Shown here: piece after piece, positions 6,037 to 6,040 of the stretch
Numbering within the stretch: position 1 is the stretch's first letter
Layout: each line of letters starts with the position of its first letter
DNA from: Gammaproteobacteria bacterium
GTDB lineage: Bacteria > Pseudomonadota > Gammaproteobacteria > SZUA-229
NCBI GenBank assembly: GCA_013138755.1
Contig: WTCC01000261.1
Location: forward strand, 1 to 6,040
Length of the DNA: 6,040 nt
Reading direction: 5' to 3'
Position numbers and translations under genes: made by a program
Notes under the pieces: model-generated
Seen by the model: only the letters and a program-made list of their open reading frames with translations
Told to the model about the DNA's origin: nothing
Database searches by the model: none

Positions 6037-6040
6037 TCCT
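6037..6040 (-). promoter_or_regulatory. Ribosome binding site of the 132-aa gene, at window edge
   Basis: AGGA followed by AAACC precedes the ATG at 6031-6029 on the minus strand with 5-nt spacing. The site may extend past the window edge. Confidence 0.5.

Noticed and set aside
1..6040. Ordinary prophage or type VI secretion locus
   Set aside because: No capsid, terminase, integrase or lysis gene and no TssB/TssC, TssJLM or ClpV features are seen; DUF4255 next to the ATPase fits eCIS instead.
1..6040. tRNA, rRNA, CRISPR array, insertion sequence or attachment site
   Set aside because: Coding sequence fills nearly the whole window; no spaced direct repeats, inverted-repeat ends, transposase or RNA gene pattern was found by reading.

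Overview
The window is a tightly packed, single-strand (minus) operon fragment from an extracellular contractile injection system (eCIS), a phage-tail-like particle of the Afp/PVC/MAC class. Read in the direction of transcription (from high to low coordinates), it encodes: a small beta-rich protein of unknown role; the contractile sheath; the inner tube; a gp26-like baseplate-assembly protein with four cysteines in two CPxC pairs; a low-complexity protein with motif-like ends and a disordered middle; a DUF4255 (Pvc16/Afp16-type) tail-terminator protein with an Ig-like C-terminal extension; and the N-terminal part of the eCIS AAA+ ATPase (Pvc15/Afp15-type), cut by the window edge. The presence of DUF4255 and the ATPase, and the absence of any capsid, portal, terminase or lysis gene, point to an eCIS rather than a prophage.

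Layout. 6031-5633: unknown 132-aa protein. 5598-3994: sheath, 534 aa. 3980-3456: tube, 174 aa. 3446-2706: gp26-like protein, 246 aa. 2709-1669: disordered 346-aa protein. 1666-329: DUF4255 protein, 445 aa. 332-1: partial ATPase. Gaps are 34, 13 and 9 nt, then a 4-nt ATGA overlap, a 2-nt gap and another ATGA overlap. There is no non-coding stretch above 40 nt and no internal promoter or terminator that I can see, so the window is one transcription unit whose ends lie outside it. Spike/VgrG, gp25, gpJ-like baseplate, LysM, tape measure, fibre and cargo genes are not in the window and presumably flank it.

How the genes fit together (family knowledge plus inference): tube rings stack inside the sheath on a baseplate, the gp26-like protein probably helps baseplate or hub assembly, the DUF4255 protein caps the distal end, and the AAA+ ATPase is needed for assembly or loading in related systems. 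The 132-aa and 346-aa proteins sit between these core parts and are the least understood.

Organism: it cannot be fixed from this window. The DNA is of moderate GC, purine-rich Shine-Dalgarno sites precede most genes, and arginine uses CGN codons freely. This fits a free-living bacterium of moderate GC; an archaeal host is not formally excluded. The 346-aa gene looks visibly more AT-rich than its neighbours (judged by eye, not computed).
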